A stretch of DNA of 13,589 nt from Gemmatimonadota bacterium. GTDB taxonomy: Bacteria > Latescibacterota > UBA2968 > UBA8231. The notes beneath the pieces were generated by a model, which did no database searches, was not told where the DNA came from, and saw only the letters and a list, made by a program, of their open reading frames with translations. Made by a program: the position numbers and the translations under genes. The DNA is taken from the NCBI GenBank assembly GCA_002712305.1, contig PATE01000008.1, forward strand, positions 2,825 through 16,413. The letters run 5' to 3'. Positions 7,201-13,589 of this stretch are shown here, in pieces (within the stretch, counting starts at the first letter, position 1; the number at the start of each line of letters is the position of its first letter).

Positions 7201-8056
7201 ATGAAACTCGAGAGCATCAACTGGAAGAAGGTGACCGCCTCTATGGCGGCCTTCATGGTGCTCCCCGTCTGCCTGGCCACGATCGCATGGATCCTTGAGT
7301 CCGAGACTCGGTTCCTCAGCCATCGAAGGTGACCTTCGTCCCGACCCGAGCATCGCTCTCGGCGCCCACGAGGTGACGGTCGTGGAAATGGCGTCGGCCT
7401 ACGGCACCCTGGCCGCATCGGGCATCCGTGTCGAGCCCACCCTCGTCGACCGAATCACCAACACGGAAAACCGGACGCTCTTCGACCACCGGCCTTCGGT
7501 TCGCCAGGTGGTCTCGCCCACAAAGGCCTTCGAAGTGGTGCAGATCATGCGACAGGTCGTGAACCGCGGTGCCGGGCGTCGCGTCCGTGCCATGGGCTTC
7601 GATCGTCCTGTAGCGGGGAAGACGGGCACGACGAATGACAACACCGATGCCTGGTTCTCAGGCTTCACACCCGAACTGGTCGCCAGCGTATGGGTTGGAT
7701 TTGATGATCGCAAGCGACACCGGCTAGTCGATCAGAACGGTGTGCAGATCACCGGCTCAAGCGGCGCCGCACCGATCTGGACCACCTTCATGCATCAGGC
7801 CGTCGCCGAGGCGCCACCGGCTGAATTCAGCATGCCCGCAGGTATGAGTCAGCAGGAGATTGAGCCCACGACGGGGCTGGCCGCTCGGATTCTACCCGAC
7901 TCCCTCAACCTGACCCATCGTCCCGTGAGGTTGGCACTCGTCGATACGGTGCGTGCAAACACCTGGGAGGACGTACGACGATTCGAAGAGCAGAGCGGCC
8001 GTCCCCTCATCGACAGTGTGCTTGAGCGTGCTCGCCCTGTCTTGTTGACTCCCTGA
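7201..8056 (+). pseudogene. Internally deleted class A penicillin-binding protein
   Basis: The 3' part (frame open from 7295) is the C-terminus of a class A PBP transpeptidase: PDPSIALGAHEVTVVEMASAY, then the active-site KTGTT (K109 counted from 7295) followed by AWFSGFTPELVASVWVGFD. The glycosyltransferase domain and the SxxK and SxN motifs are absent. The 5' part, ATG at 7201, encodes MKLESINWKKVTASMAAFM and a membrane helix, then stops at 7330-7332 in a different frame. It could be the PBP's own N-terminal anchor. Full-length relatives are about 700-800 residues, so roughly 450-500 codons are missing and the two ends are out of frame. The fragment cannot be a working transpeptidase. The anchor's link to the PBP is inferred from position; it could be a separate 43-residue membrane peptide. 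Confidence 0.72.
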
Positions 8057-8078
8057 GGTCTGAACACCTCTCAGCCAC

Positions 8079-8591
8079 TCAGCCTTCGGACAGAAGCGGA
8101 TCGTCGGGGGCCAGTTCTTTGAGTCGAGTAGCCAGCGCATCGACACGCTGATGGAGTTTCTCGATGTCGCCATTCATGCCGAAGACACGTTCGTAGAGCG
8201 TCTTGCAGAGATTGATCAACAACCGGGCACCCACGTCCGGATCATTCTCGGCCAGGTCTTGAAGCAAGGCGCGTGAGATCGCCAGGACATCGGCCTTCTC
8301 TTCAACGACAACACGCGAACTGCGTGACAGGCCGGTGAGAACGCCCATTTCACCGATGATCCGAACGGGCTTCAGATCGGCCAGCTTGGTTCCATCGGCA
8401 GACTCGAGACGCAACCTGCCCCCAAGCAGCAGATAAAGATCTTCATCGACGGTGAGGGGATTGCACAGCGTGACGCCGGGTTCGAGGTCCAGCCGCTGGG
8501 CGGCCTCGCGTAGTTGCTCAATCTGCTGGTATTCGATCCCGTTGAACAATGCGAGATTCATAAGGTCTTTGGTGACCAGCAGATCATCCAT
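8079..8591 (-). CDS. Cyclic nucleotide-binding domain protein without a DNA-binding domain
   Basis: The protein has 170 residues. Residues 10-115 form a cNMP-binding (CAP/CRP-type) beta-roll, with the phosphate-binding cassette IIGEMGVLTGLSRSSRVVV (G80, E81, R90, S91). A helical tail follows, ending in a short coiled-coil-like segment (IEKLHQRVDALATRLKEL, 143-160). There is no helix-turn-helix, so it is not a CRP-type regulator by itself and more likely a sensor or adaptor. GGAGA upstream of the ATG supports the start. It converges on the broken PBP gene, 22 bases away, and is divergent from the first PhyH gene across a 97-base region. Whether it binds cAMP, cGMP or neither cannot be told. 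Confidence 0.82.
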   Translation of the reverse strand: MDDLLVTKDLMNLALFNGIEYQQIEQLREAAQRLDLEPGVTLCNPLTVDEDLYLLLGGRLRLESADGTKLADLKPVRIIGEMGVLTGLSRSSRVVVEEKADVLAISRALLQDLAENDPDVGARLLINLCKTLYERVFGMNGDIEKLHQRVDALATRLKELAPDDPLLSEG

Positions 8592-8688
8592 CGTCTTTCT
8601 CTCCGGTTGAATCGTAGCGACACATTCAATAACGTCTCCAAACTTATGGTTGTGCGTTCACTTCACAAGAAGACGCCTTCCTATGGGC

Positions 8689-9489
8689 ATGACAGAAGAA
8701 GAGAAATTTCGCTTTGATCTGACCGGTTACCTCATTCGACCGGCGATCCTGACACCTGAGCAGATCGCTGACATCGTCGAGCAGATCGACCGGATCAAGC
8801 ACGATCCAGATTCACTTCCGCCCGCAGAGCGAAACGTACCGGGCGGTGCGTCGAGTCTCCTCATCGACCATCCCAAGGTAACTGAGGTACTTCACGAGAT
8901 CATCGGTCCCAATGTTCGTCTCGAAGGCACCTTCTGTGTCTGGCGGCAGAAAGGTGAATGGGCCGGTGACCTGCACGGCGGAGGGCCGCAGCAGATCGAT
9001 CCCATCTTCGGCTACCGATGCGCCCACGGACGGATTCATGCGGGCATGGTGCGTGTTGTGTTTGAGTTGACGGATGTCTCCAAGCAGGACGGGGCGACCC
9101 ACTTCATCCCCGGCAGTCACAAGGCCAACTTCCCCATGCACCCCGACCATATGTCGCTCGAACCAGGGGAACGGTCGGAGTTTCTGACCTCGTACGAATG
9201 TCCGGCGGGCAGCGCCATCTTCTTCACCGAGAATCTGTGCCACGCCGGACCTCATTGGCAGCGAGATACACCGAGAGTCGCCGTGCTCAACGCCTATACC
9301 CATCTGGCGACCCACTGGCACCGACCCACCATCGCAGCTGAAATCATGGCCGGGCTGGCACGCGAGAAACAGGCCTGGTTTCGTGAACCATGGATCGCAG
9401 ACTTCCGCACGTCGCCGGCGACGCACAACTCTATGGAACGTTTCCTCGACAACGAAGAACCCACAGTGCGGCTGGACCACAAGCCGTAG
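8689..9489 (+). CDS. PhyH-family (phytanoyl-CoA dioxygenase-like) protein with an H-G-G motif
   Basis: The protein has 266 residues with the PhyH double-stranded beta-helix fold. Features are FDLTGYLIRPAILTPEQI at the N-terminus, FELTDVSKQDGATHFIPGSHKANF in the core, the distal His H185 (NLCHAGPHW) and R196, the likely 2-oxoglutarate-binding Arg. Where Fe(II)/2-oxoglutarate oxygenases have HxD, this protein reads DLHGGGP (H96, G97, G98). It may therefore lack the carboxylate iron ligand, as Fe/2OG halogenases do. I take the ATG at 8689 (MTEEEKFRF) as start; the ATG two codons earlier at 8683 is equally possible, and no strong Shine-Dalgarno is seen for either. Substrate is unknown. Proteins of this kind are numerous in planctomycete-like and latescibacterial genomes. 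Confidence 0.87.
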   Translation: MTEEEKFRFDLTGYLIRPAILTPEQIADIVEQIDRIKHDPDSLPPAERNVPGGASSLLIDHPKVTEVLHEIIGPNVRLEGTFCVWRQKGEWAGDLHGGGPQQIDPIFGYRCAHGRIHAGMVRVVFELTDVSKQDGATHFIPGSHKANFPMHPDHMSLEPGERSEFLTSYECPAGSAIFFTENLCHAGPHWQRDTPRVAVLNAYTHLATHWHRPTIAAEIMAGLAREKQAWFREPWIADFRTSPATHNSMERFLDNEEPTVRLDHKP

Positions 9490-9492
9490 GAA

Positions 9493-10362
9493 TCAGGCGT
9501 AGTACATCTCTCCGCCGAAGGACAGGGGTTCGACAGGTCGCGGATAGCGAATCTGTTGCGGCGTCTCTTCCACGGCAGCGGCCCACGCATCACGCCATGT
9601 TTCATAGGTCGTCTCCTGCCCCGGGTCGTGGCGACTGCGCGCGACCAGACTCGGCCATTCGGGCCGCGGCGACGGTTCCCCCGTCTTCTGATATCGCAGA
9701 TCCATACTCCAACGCACGGCGTCGGTGTTGTTGGGGCCTGAACCGTGTGGGGTCAGCTTGTGCATGATCAGCACATCGCCCTTCTCCATCGGTAGGAGCA
9801 CTTTCTCGGTCTGCGGCAGATCCTTGCTATAGGTCCAGTAGACGATCTCCTGTCGATGGACCCCGGGTTGCACCTGCAAACAACCGTTTTCTGCCGTTGC
9901 CTTTCCAAGGGGCAGCCAGACGGTGACCTGCAGAATGTCTTTCGCCTCCTGGGTGGTGAAGACCGCATCCTGGTGAAAGTGAACGTCTGTCCGCGGCATC
10001 TTCGGTCGCACATGCGACACCGGATTCCATGTGATTTCCGGGCCGATGAAGGGTTCGATCAGATCCACCAGATTCTGGTTGCGAAGAAACTCGAAGGTGC
10101 CACGCCGGCGCGTGAAACCGATGTCCGGGCAACCGTCCACCTCGTCGCACTGGTCTGCCAGGCGCGCCAACCGATGGTGGAAGTCTTCGTCTTCGCACAG
10201 ATCCTTGATTTTCCCCGCTTGATGCAGGTCGCGGGCCATCTCGTCGACGATGGCGACGTGGTCCTGAATCAAGGGTTCGAGATCCTCGTCGGTCAGCGCT
10301 TTCGGGAAGACGACGTACCCGTGCTCTTTGTAGAACTCAAGGTCCTCAGCGCGGACCGTCAT
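9493..10362 (-). CDS. PhyH-family (phytanoyl-CoA dioxygenase-like) oxygenase with a canonical iron site
   Basis: The protein has 289 residues: a PhyH N-terminus (EFYKEHGYVVFPKALTDEDL), the iron motif HFHQD (H130, D132), the core VWLPLGKATAENGCLQVQPG with PGVH, the distal His H206 (TPHGSGPNNT) and an Arg after it (R217 or R223) for 2-oxoglutarate. All ligands expected of an Fe(II)/2-oxoglutarate hydroxylase are present. The ATG has AGGAG 6 bases upstream. The gene converges on the other PhyH gene with only 3 bases between stop codons. It is divergent from the operon at 10462. The substrate cannot be predicted. Confidence 0.9.
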   Translation of the reverse strand: MTVRAEDLEFYKEHGYVVFPKALTDEDLEPLIQDHVAIVDEMARDLHQAGKIKDLCEDEDFHHRLARLADQCDEVDGCPDIGFTRRRGTFEFLRNQNLVDLIEPFIGPEITWNPVSHVRPKMPRTDVHFHQDAVFTTQEAKDILQVTVWLPLGKATAENGCLQVQPGVHRQEIVYWTYSKDLPQTEKVLLPMEKGDVLIMHKLTPHGSGPNNTDAVRWSMDLRYQKTGEPSPRPEWPSLVARSRHDPGQETTYETWRDAWAAAVEETPQQIRYPRPVEPLSFGGEMYYA

Positions 10363-10425
10363 AAACGACTCCTGTGGCGATTGGCGTTCTCTCTGCCAGA
10401 TCCAGTAGAGTCAAAAGATAGGGTG

Positions 10426-10454
10426 GCGACACTGCCACATGTGCCGTTTATATT
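10426..10454 (+). promoter_or_regulatory. Candidate sigma-70-like promoter for a leaderless transcript
   Basis: GCGACA (10426-10431, 4 of 6 to the -35 consensus) and TATATT (10449-10454, 5 of 6 to the -10 consensus) are separated by 17 bases. The predicted start lies at about 10461-10462, on the ATG of the next gene, which has no Shine-Dalgarno. A small inverted repeat, GTGGC/GCCAC at 10423-10438, overlaps the -35 element and could be an operator. This rests on consensus matching by eye in a GC-rich genome. Confidence 0.33.
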
Positions 10455-10461
10455 GACGCCC

Positions 10462-10923
10462 ATGGCAGAATCGCGACATGACTCGAATCGGCGCCCCCCG
10501 ATCCTCGACCAGTTTCCGCGACGCCGCACAGCGCTGGGACTCGTGGCTGTGACGGCCCTCATCCTCCTCTATTTCATGTTGACAGGTCCCGTGCAATACT
10601 CCGACCGATGGGCACGATATGCTTTCCCCGAGGGCTCTCCCATTCCCGGGGCGACGAGCCTCGTATTGAGCTTGCCGTCGATCGATACACACGGCCAGGA
10701 CGCGACGTTCTGGTGGCGGATGCAGGTCGAGGGACTCGAAGGAAACCTCTTTGCCATCGATCTGCAGACGAGAGCGCTCGACTTTCTCTATCCTGGAGCA
10801 CTCGCCGTCCACGTCGATCGATATCTGTTGGAGCCGTCCGGCGCGGATCCCATCGAATACGTCGATGCCGGCTCCGGAGGAGCACGACTTCGTGACAGGT
10901 GCCATCGTGAAGCCATCGACTGA
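10462..10923 (+). CDS. Single-pass membrane-anchored protein of unknown function, C-terminus probably frameshifted
   Basis: The ORF has 153 codons. A basic N-terminus (residues 1-23) precedes one membrane helix (LGLVAVTALILLYFML, about 25-40) and a soluble region likely facing the periplasm (FWWRMQVEGLEGNLFAIDL, ALAVHVDRYLLE). The last 18 residues (AGSGGARLRDRCHREAID) have poor codon character. The +1 frame over the same bases reads PAPEEHDFVTGAIVKPSTEQE and stops at 10933 with strong GC3. An indel near 10867 is therefore likely, and the true protein would end there, 4 bases before the next ATG. It is the first gene of the operon 10462-12998. No family recognised. Confidence 0.55.
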   Translation: MAESRHDSNRRPPILDQFPRRRTALGLVAVTALILLYFMLTGPVQYSDRWARYAFPEGSPIPGATSLVLSLPSIDTHGQDATFWWRMQVEGLEGNLFAIDLQTRALDFLYPGALAVHVDRYLLEPSGADPIEYVDAGSGGARLRDRCHREAID

Positions 10924-10937
10924 GCAGGAGTGAACGT

Positions 10938-11426
10938 ATGCACAAGCACAAAGCGGGTCCCATCTTCGTCGCCCTCGTGGTATGGCTTGGCTGGAGCGCC
11001 ACCTCAGCTGAGGCCAGGGAACGCATCGAATTCGAGTCGGTACATATCAACATGGTCACGAGTTTCGATACGCTGATCGTGGGCGACAATGCGGATCGCT
11101 TCATCGCCCTGATGCGCGCTCAGGGAGCAGGACGACGCATCTCGGGGCCAGTGGAACCACCCTACAGCATTGAGATCTGGGGCACGGGCGACTACGCCGA
11201 CGGTATGGGCGAAGAGACGGGCTACGGAAAGTTCATCTTCGAAGATGGTTCGGCCTTCTTCGAGAAGTGGACGGGTACAGCACAAAACAACCGGGCCGTT
11301 GGCACGGCGATCTACTACGACGGCAGTGGTCGCTTTGAGGGGATGACGGGCGGCAGCAATTGGGACTGCACGAGTATGGGAGATCGTTTCTCCTGCGATG
11401 TAGAAGGCTGGATCGAGGTTCCCTGA
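10938..11426 (+). CDS. Secreted beta-rich protein of unknown function
   Basis: The protein has 162 residues. Residues 1-26 are a signal peptide (MHKHKAGPIFVALVVWLGWS, then SAEA). The mature part is rich in Gly, aromatic and charged residues in alternating strands (GKFIFEDGSAFFEKWTGT, AVGTAIYYDGSGRFEGMTGG) and ends with a Cys pair, C144 and C153, spaced for a disulfide. The strand pattern recalls small lipocalin- or allene-oxide-cyclase-like barrels, but I cannot assign a family. GGAG 7 bases before the ATG supports the start. The gene lies 14 bases after the previous ORF and 2 bases before the next, so they are almost certainly cotranscribed. Confidence 0.75.
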   Translation: MHKHKAGPIFVALVVWLGWSATSAEARERIEFESVHINMVTSFDTLIVGDNADRFIALMRAQGAGRRISGPVEPPYSIEIWGTGDYADGMGEETGYGKFIFEDGSAFFEKWTGTAQNNRAVGTAIYYDGSGRFEGMTGGSNWDCTSMGDRFSCDVEGWIEVP

Positions 11427-11428
11427 CC

Positions 11429-12190
11429 ATGCTCCGTTTCGCCTACAGCAGTCTTCCCTGGAAGGGCAAGGATCTCGAATACAATCTGGGGATGCTGGCT
11501 GAAAATGGCTGGGAGGGATGGGAGACGCGTGAATCTCTCGACCAACTGGGAACCCCTGCTCGGCTTCGGCGAGTCTGTGCCGACGCAGGTATCGAGATCG
11601 CTGCCGTCTCCGGTCCCAACGTCTCCAGTGCCCATGACGCGCAAGAGTCGCTCGAACGTTGCATGAGGCGAATTGAATTCGCCGCCGAGTGTGGCGCAGG
11701 TCTCTTCATGTCCAAAGGTCCGGCCCATGGGCCGGTCTCCCCCACGACTGATGCGGAGCTCGACCTGATCGCTTCGCATTATGACACGCTCGCCGAACAC
11801 GGACAGAAAATGGGTGTGAAGGTCGCCTGGCACCCTCACGTGAACCACTTCGTGGACAGTGAGGCTGAATGGGATCGATTCCTGCAACGCCTGACCACGT
11901 GCAAACTCTGTCTCGATATGGCGCACGTCGTACTCTGGGGATTCGAGCCATCGCAGGCGGCCCGCGACCATGCGAATCGCCTCGCTTATGTCCATCTCCA
12001 CGATGATCTCACACGGGACAACACCGCCGGCGACCTGGGTGACGGTCCCATGTGTGACTACGGAGACTTTCTTCGGACACTCGAAGAAGTGGGCTTTCAC
12101 GGATGGATCGTCACCGTGTCCGGAGGAACGAGAGATCCCTGGGAGAGCATGAAGCTGAATCGTGAGTATCTGCGAAGCATCGGATTCTGA
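11429..12190 (+). CDS. Sugar phosphate isomerase/epimerase-like TIM-barrel protein
   Basis: The protein has 253 residues of the xylose isomerase-like (AP endonuclease 2) TIM-barrel family: ENGWEGWETRESLDQLG, LRRVCADAGIEIAAVSGPNV, AWHPHVNHF (H135, H137), CLDMAHVV (D163, H166), YVHLHDD (H189), EYLRSIGF at the end. Relatives bind a divalent metal through Glu, Asp, His and Glu and isomerise or epimerise sugars. Here the last strand reads GWIVTVSGG where relatives usually have a Glu (GWIVVE-type). The motif after HPH has Asp (FVDS) where Glu is common. Metal binding may be changed or lost. The ATG at 11429 comes 2 bases after the preceding stop; the frame opens further upstream but overlaps that gene. 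There is no signal peptide, so it is cytoplasmic, unlike its operon neighbours. Confidence 0.87.
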   Translation: MLRFAYSSLPWKGKDLEYNLGMLAENGWEGWETRESLDQLGTPARLRRVCADAGIEIAAVSGPNVSSAHDAQESLERCMRRIEFAAECGAGLFMSKGPAHGPVSPTTDAELDLIASHYDTLAEHGQKMGVKVAWHPHVNHFVDSEAEWDRFLQRLTTCKLCLDMAHVVLWGFEPSQAARDHANRLAYVHLHDDLTRDNTAGDLGDGPMCDYGDFLRTLEEVGFHGWIVTVSGGTRDPWESMKLNREYLRSIGF

Positions 12191-12998
12191 TGGCCGCTCG
12201 TGCGCCGGATTGGTCGTCCATCGGACATAATCACATCATCGCTTCCCTGGTATGCGTGTGTCTCGTGGCGTTGAGTTCGAACGTGTGGGCCCAGGCAGGT
12301 GCAGAGGAGTTCGACTTCGGTCTCTACAGCGACGCATTGGTCGATGATCCATCTGCAGCGGGTCCAGCGTCCTACCACCTGCTAAAAGCGCCGTGGGATT
12401 CATCGGTTGCGCTGCACACCTCGGGCGGCATCGGACTCACGAGATGGGACGGAGCGTCCGCGATTCGGGCGAATGTGGGGCTCAGACGCAGTGGCCGACT
12501 GGAGATCGGTGCGCGCCTGCTCGTCGATGCCGAAGGAGCCGGCTTCAAGGGGGCCGTGCTCGGTCTGCGTCACCAGATTCACGCCTATCTGGCGTGAGGA
12601 ATCAGTGGCAACGTTCGCGACCGCGGAAACGCAGCCAGCGATCAGGGCGGAACCTCCGTATTCATGGCCCGCGCCCGCAGCGTCGCGGGACTACCGGTCG
12701 GATCCTTGAACAAGCTTGGTCTCGAGCTTGGCGACGAGATCTCCGTCGACGGAGTAGGCCTGCGCGCTTCCAGTCAGTTCGATGGGCAGATCCGCGGCCT
12801 GACGGTGATCGGCGGTGTGCAGGCGCGATCCGTGAAAGGTGATCTCAGTGGTGCCATTGGCGTAGATGGGTGGTTGGGTGTGCAGCGAGACTTCGCAACC
12901 ACGAGGCTGCGCCTCTCAATCGATACAGGCCTGGGGGCTCCGGGCGTCAGCGTGGCAAGGGCGTGGCCCTGTTCGTCGAGTTTCGCCCTGAGGAGTAA
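12190..12998 (+). pseudogene. Outer-membrane beta-barrel-like protein gene with an in-frame TGA and a frameshift
   Basis: The ATG at 12190 overlaps the preceding stop (TGATG). The first 135 codons give a signal peptide (IIASLVCVCLVALSSNVWAQA) and alternating beta strands (IRANVGLRRSGRLEIGARLL). A TGA at 12595-12597 interrupts the frame, which then continues in the same phase for over 110 codons with the same amphipathic strands (LELGDEISVDGVGLR, AIGVDGWLGVQRD). Near 12950 coding moves by one base into GKGVALFVEFRPEE and a TAA at 12996-12998. Taken together the product would be about 268 residues. The strand pattern and export signal suggest a small outer-membrane barrel. No specific family recognised. 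The first 135 codons could still be translated. Confidence 0.6.
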
Positions 12999-13047
12999 GG
13001 TGCCGCCCCCTGACCGCCACCAGTACAAGCAGCCGTCGGCGACATCC

Positions 13048-13256
13048 CTACACGCGTGTCTCACCCCAGACGAGTTTCTCTCGCTGGATCCAGCGTTCCA
13101 TGATCTTCACGCCGCGCTTCATCAAATCACCGTAATCTGCTGGCAACGATGCTCTTCGTCGTCCGGGCCGAGCCAGGCTGCGTCGAGAAAGTCGGGAACG
13201 TCCTGAAACTCAGCCAGCAGATGGCTGGATCGGCGGCGACTGATGCGACATGACAT
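13048..13256 (-). pseudogene. Small frameshifted gene of unknown function
   Basis: From the ATG at 13256 a frame encodes RRRSSHLLAEFQDVPDF then LDAAWLGPDDEEHR and stops at 13122-13124. A second frame, starting with PADYGDLMKRGVKIMERW and ending in VWGETRV, runs on to the TAG at 13048-13050. The two join naturally as one protein of about 67 residues if a base is missing near 13140. The stop of the first and an ATG of the second overlap (TGATG), so two coupled peptides are possible but less likely. No family recognised. It lies 72 bases downstream of the epimerase gene on the same strand. Confidence 0.45.
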
Positions 13257-13328
13257 CCTCCGTCACGATCATCCGAAACGACGTGGCTCAGTGTGAAGTA
13301 CGGCCAGGAGGGGCGAAGTACGCCGTCT

Positions 13329-13589
13329 CTATGCGGAAGAGACTTCCTCTACGGGCTCAACACATCCATTGTCCTGCGTCTGGTAACCATAGGGGTTGGT
13401 GAGATCGAACAAGGGTTCCTGATCGGGCCCACGATTGTCGGACACGCCATAGGCAATCCAGAAGGGAGGCGGATTCTCACATTCGACAAAGGCCTCCAGA
13501 AGGCCCGCGCAGTCTCGGTGGCTCCCCCAGACTCGGGCCCACTCCGGGGAAGGTCGAGCTGGATCCCGTTGCACACCGCCGAGACGAAC
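13329..13589 (-). CDS. C-terminal part of an NAD-dependent epimerase/dehydratase (partial)
   Basis: The last 86 residues of a protein that begins outside the right edge. It opens with VRLGGVQRD, then WGSHRDCAGLLEAFVE, then FWIAYGVSDNRG, then NPYGYQTQDNGCVE. This order (R-x-G at a strand end, a W-x-S-x-RD motif, an S-x-N strand and a terminal GY-x-x-x-D) is typical of the C-terminus of extended SDR NAD-dependent epimerase/dehydratases that act on sugars. The Rossmann nucleotide site and the catalytic YxxxK are outside the window, so activity and exact substrate cannot be judged. Confidence 0.75.
   Translation of the reverse strand, partial: VRLGGVQRDPARPSPEWARVWGSHRDCAGLLEAFVECENPPPFWIAYGVSDNRGPDQEPLFDLTNPYGYQTQDNGCVEPVEEVSSA

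Noticed and set aside
8057-8078. Possible terminator between the PBP remnant and the CNBD gene
   Set aside because: Only a weak GTCTGAA/TTCGGAC pairing with a long loop and no T-run is visible.
9856-10461. Plus-strand open frame upstream of and in phase with the 10462 gene
   Set aside because: It is antisense to the second PhyH gene, which has a good ribosome-binding site and full motif set. The membrane protein more sensibly starts at 10462.
12595-12597. TGA as a selenocysteine codon
   Set aside because: No recognisable selenoprotein family and no obvious SECIS-like hairpin immediately downstream; nonsense mutation, error or readthrough are simpler.

Overview
The window is GC-rich bacterial DNA with closely packed genes on both strands. 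No rRNA, tRNA, CRISPR array or intact insertion sequence could be recognised. The gene content is a PQQ sugar dehydrogenase with ankyrin and SMP-30 parts, a LamG/propeller protein, two phytanoyl-CoA dioxygenase-family (PhyH) proteins, a xylose-isomerase-like TIM-barrel protein and an NAD-dependent epimerase. This mix resembles large environmental genomes such as Latescibacterota, Poribacteria or Planctomycetota. That placement is an inference from gene families, not from a marker gene.

Layout. (1) Positions 1-885 hold poorly recognisable, probably decayed sequence: the tail of a plus-strand gene, a tiny coupled ORF and a frameshifted minus-strand gene. (2) Positions 886-4644 (minus) encode a 1252-residue exported protein joining a PQQ dehydrogenase, an ankyrin-like region and an SMP-30/gluconolactonase propeller. 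Its divergent neighbour at 4888 is a CPBP membrane protease, followed by a LamG domain with a seven-repeat propeller inserted (5552-7150). (3) Positions 7201-8056 are the two ends of a class A penicillin-binding protein with the middle missing. It converges on a cyclic-nucleotide-binding-domain protein (minus). (4) Two PhyH proteins converge with 3 bases between their stop codons (8689-9489 plus, 9493-10362 minus). (5) A tight plus-strand operon (10462-12998) carries an inner-membrane-anchored protein, a secreted beta-rich protein, a sugar isomerase-like TIM barrel and a broken outer-membrane-barrel-like gene. (6) The right edge holds a small frameshifted minus-strand gene and the C-terminus of an NAD-dependent epimerase/dehydratase that leaves the window.

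The most interesting object is the PQQ dehydrogenase / ankyrin / SMP-30 fusion. It places an aldose-oxidising domain and a lactone-hydrolysing domain, two successive steps of direct sugar oxidation, in one exported chain. The catalytic aspartate position of the dehydrogenase reads Asn. Several other enzymes also show altered active-site residues: one PhyH protein reads H-G-G where HxD is expected, and the TIM-barrel protein lacks its final metal-ligand Glu. At least four likely frameshifts, one in-frame stop and one large internal deletion occur in the window. Some of these may be assembly errors rather than real decay.
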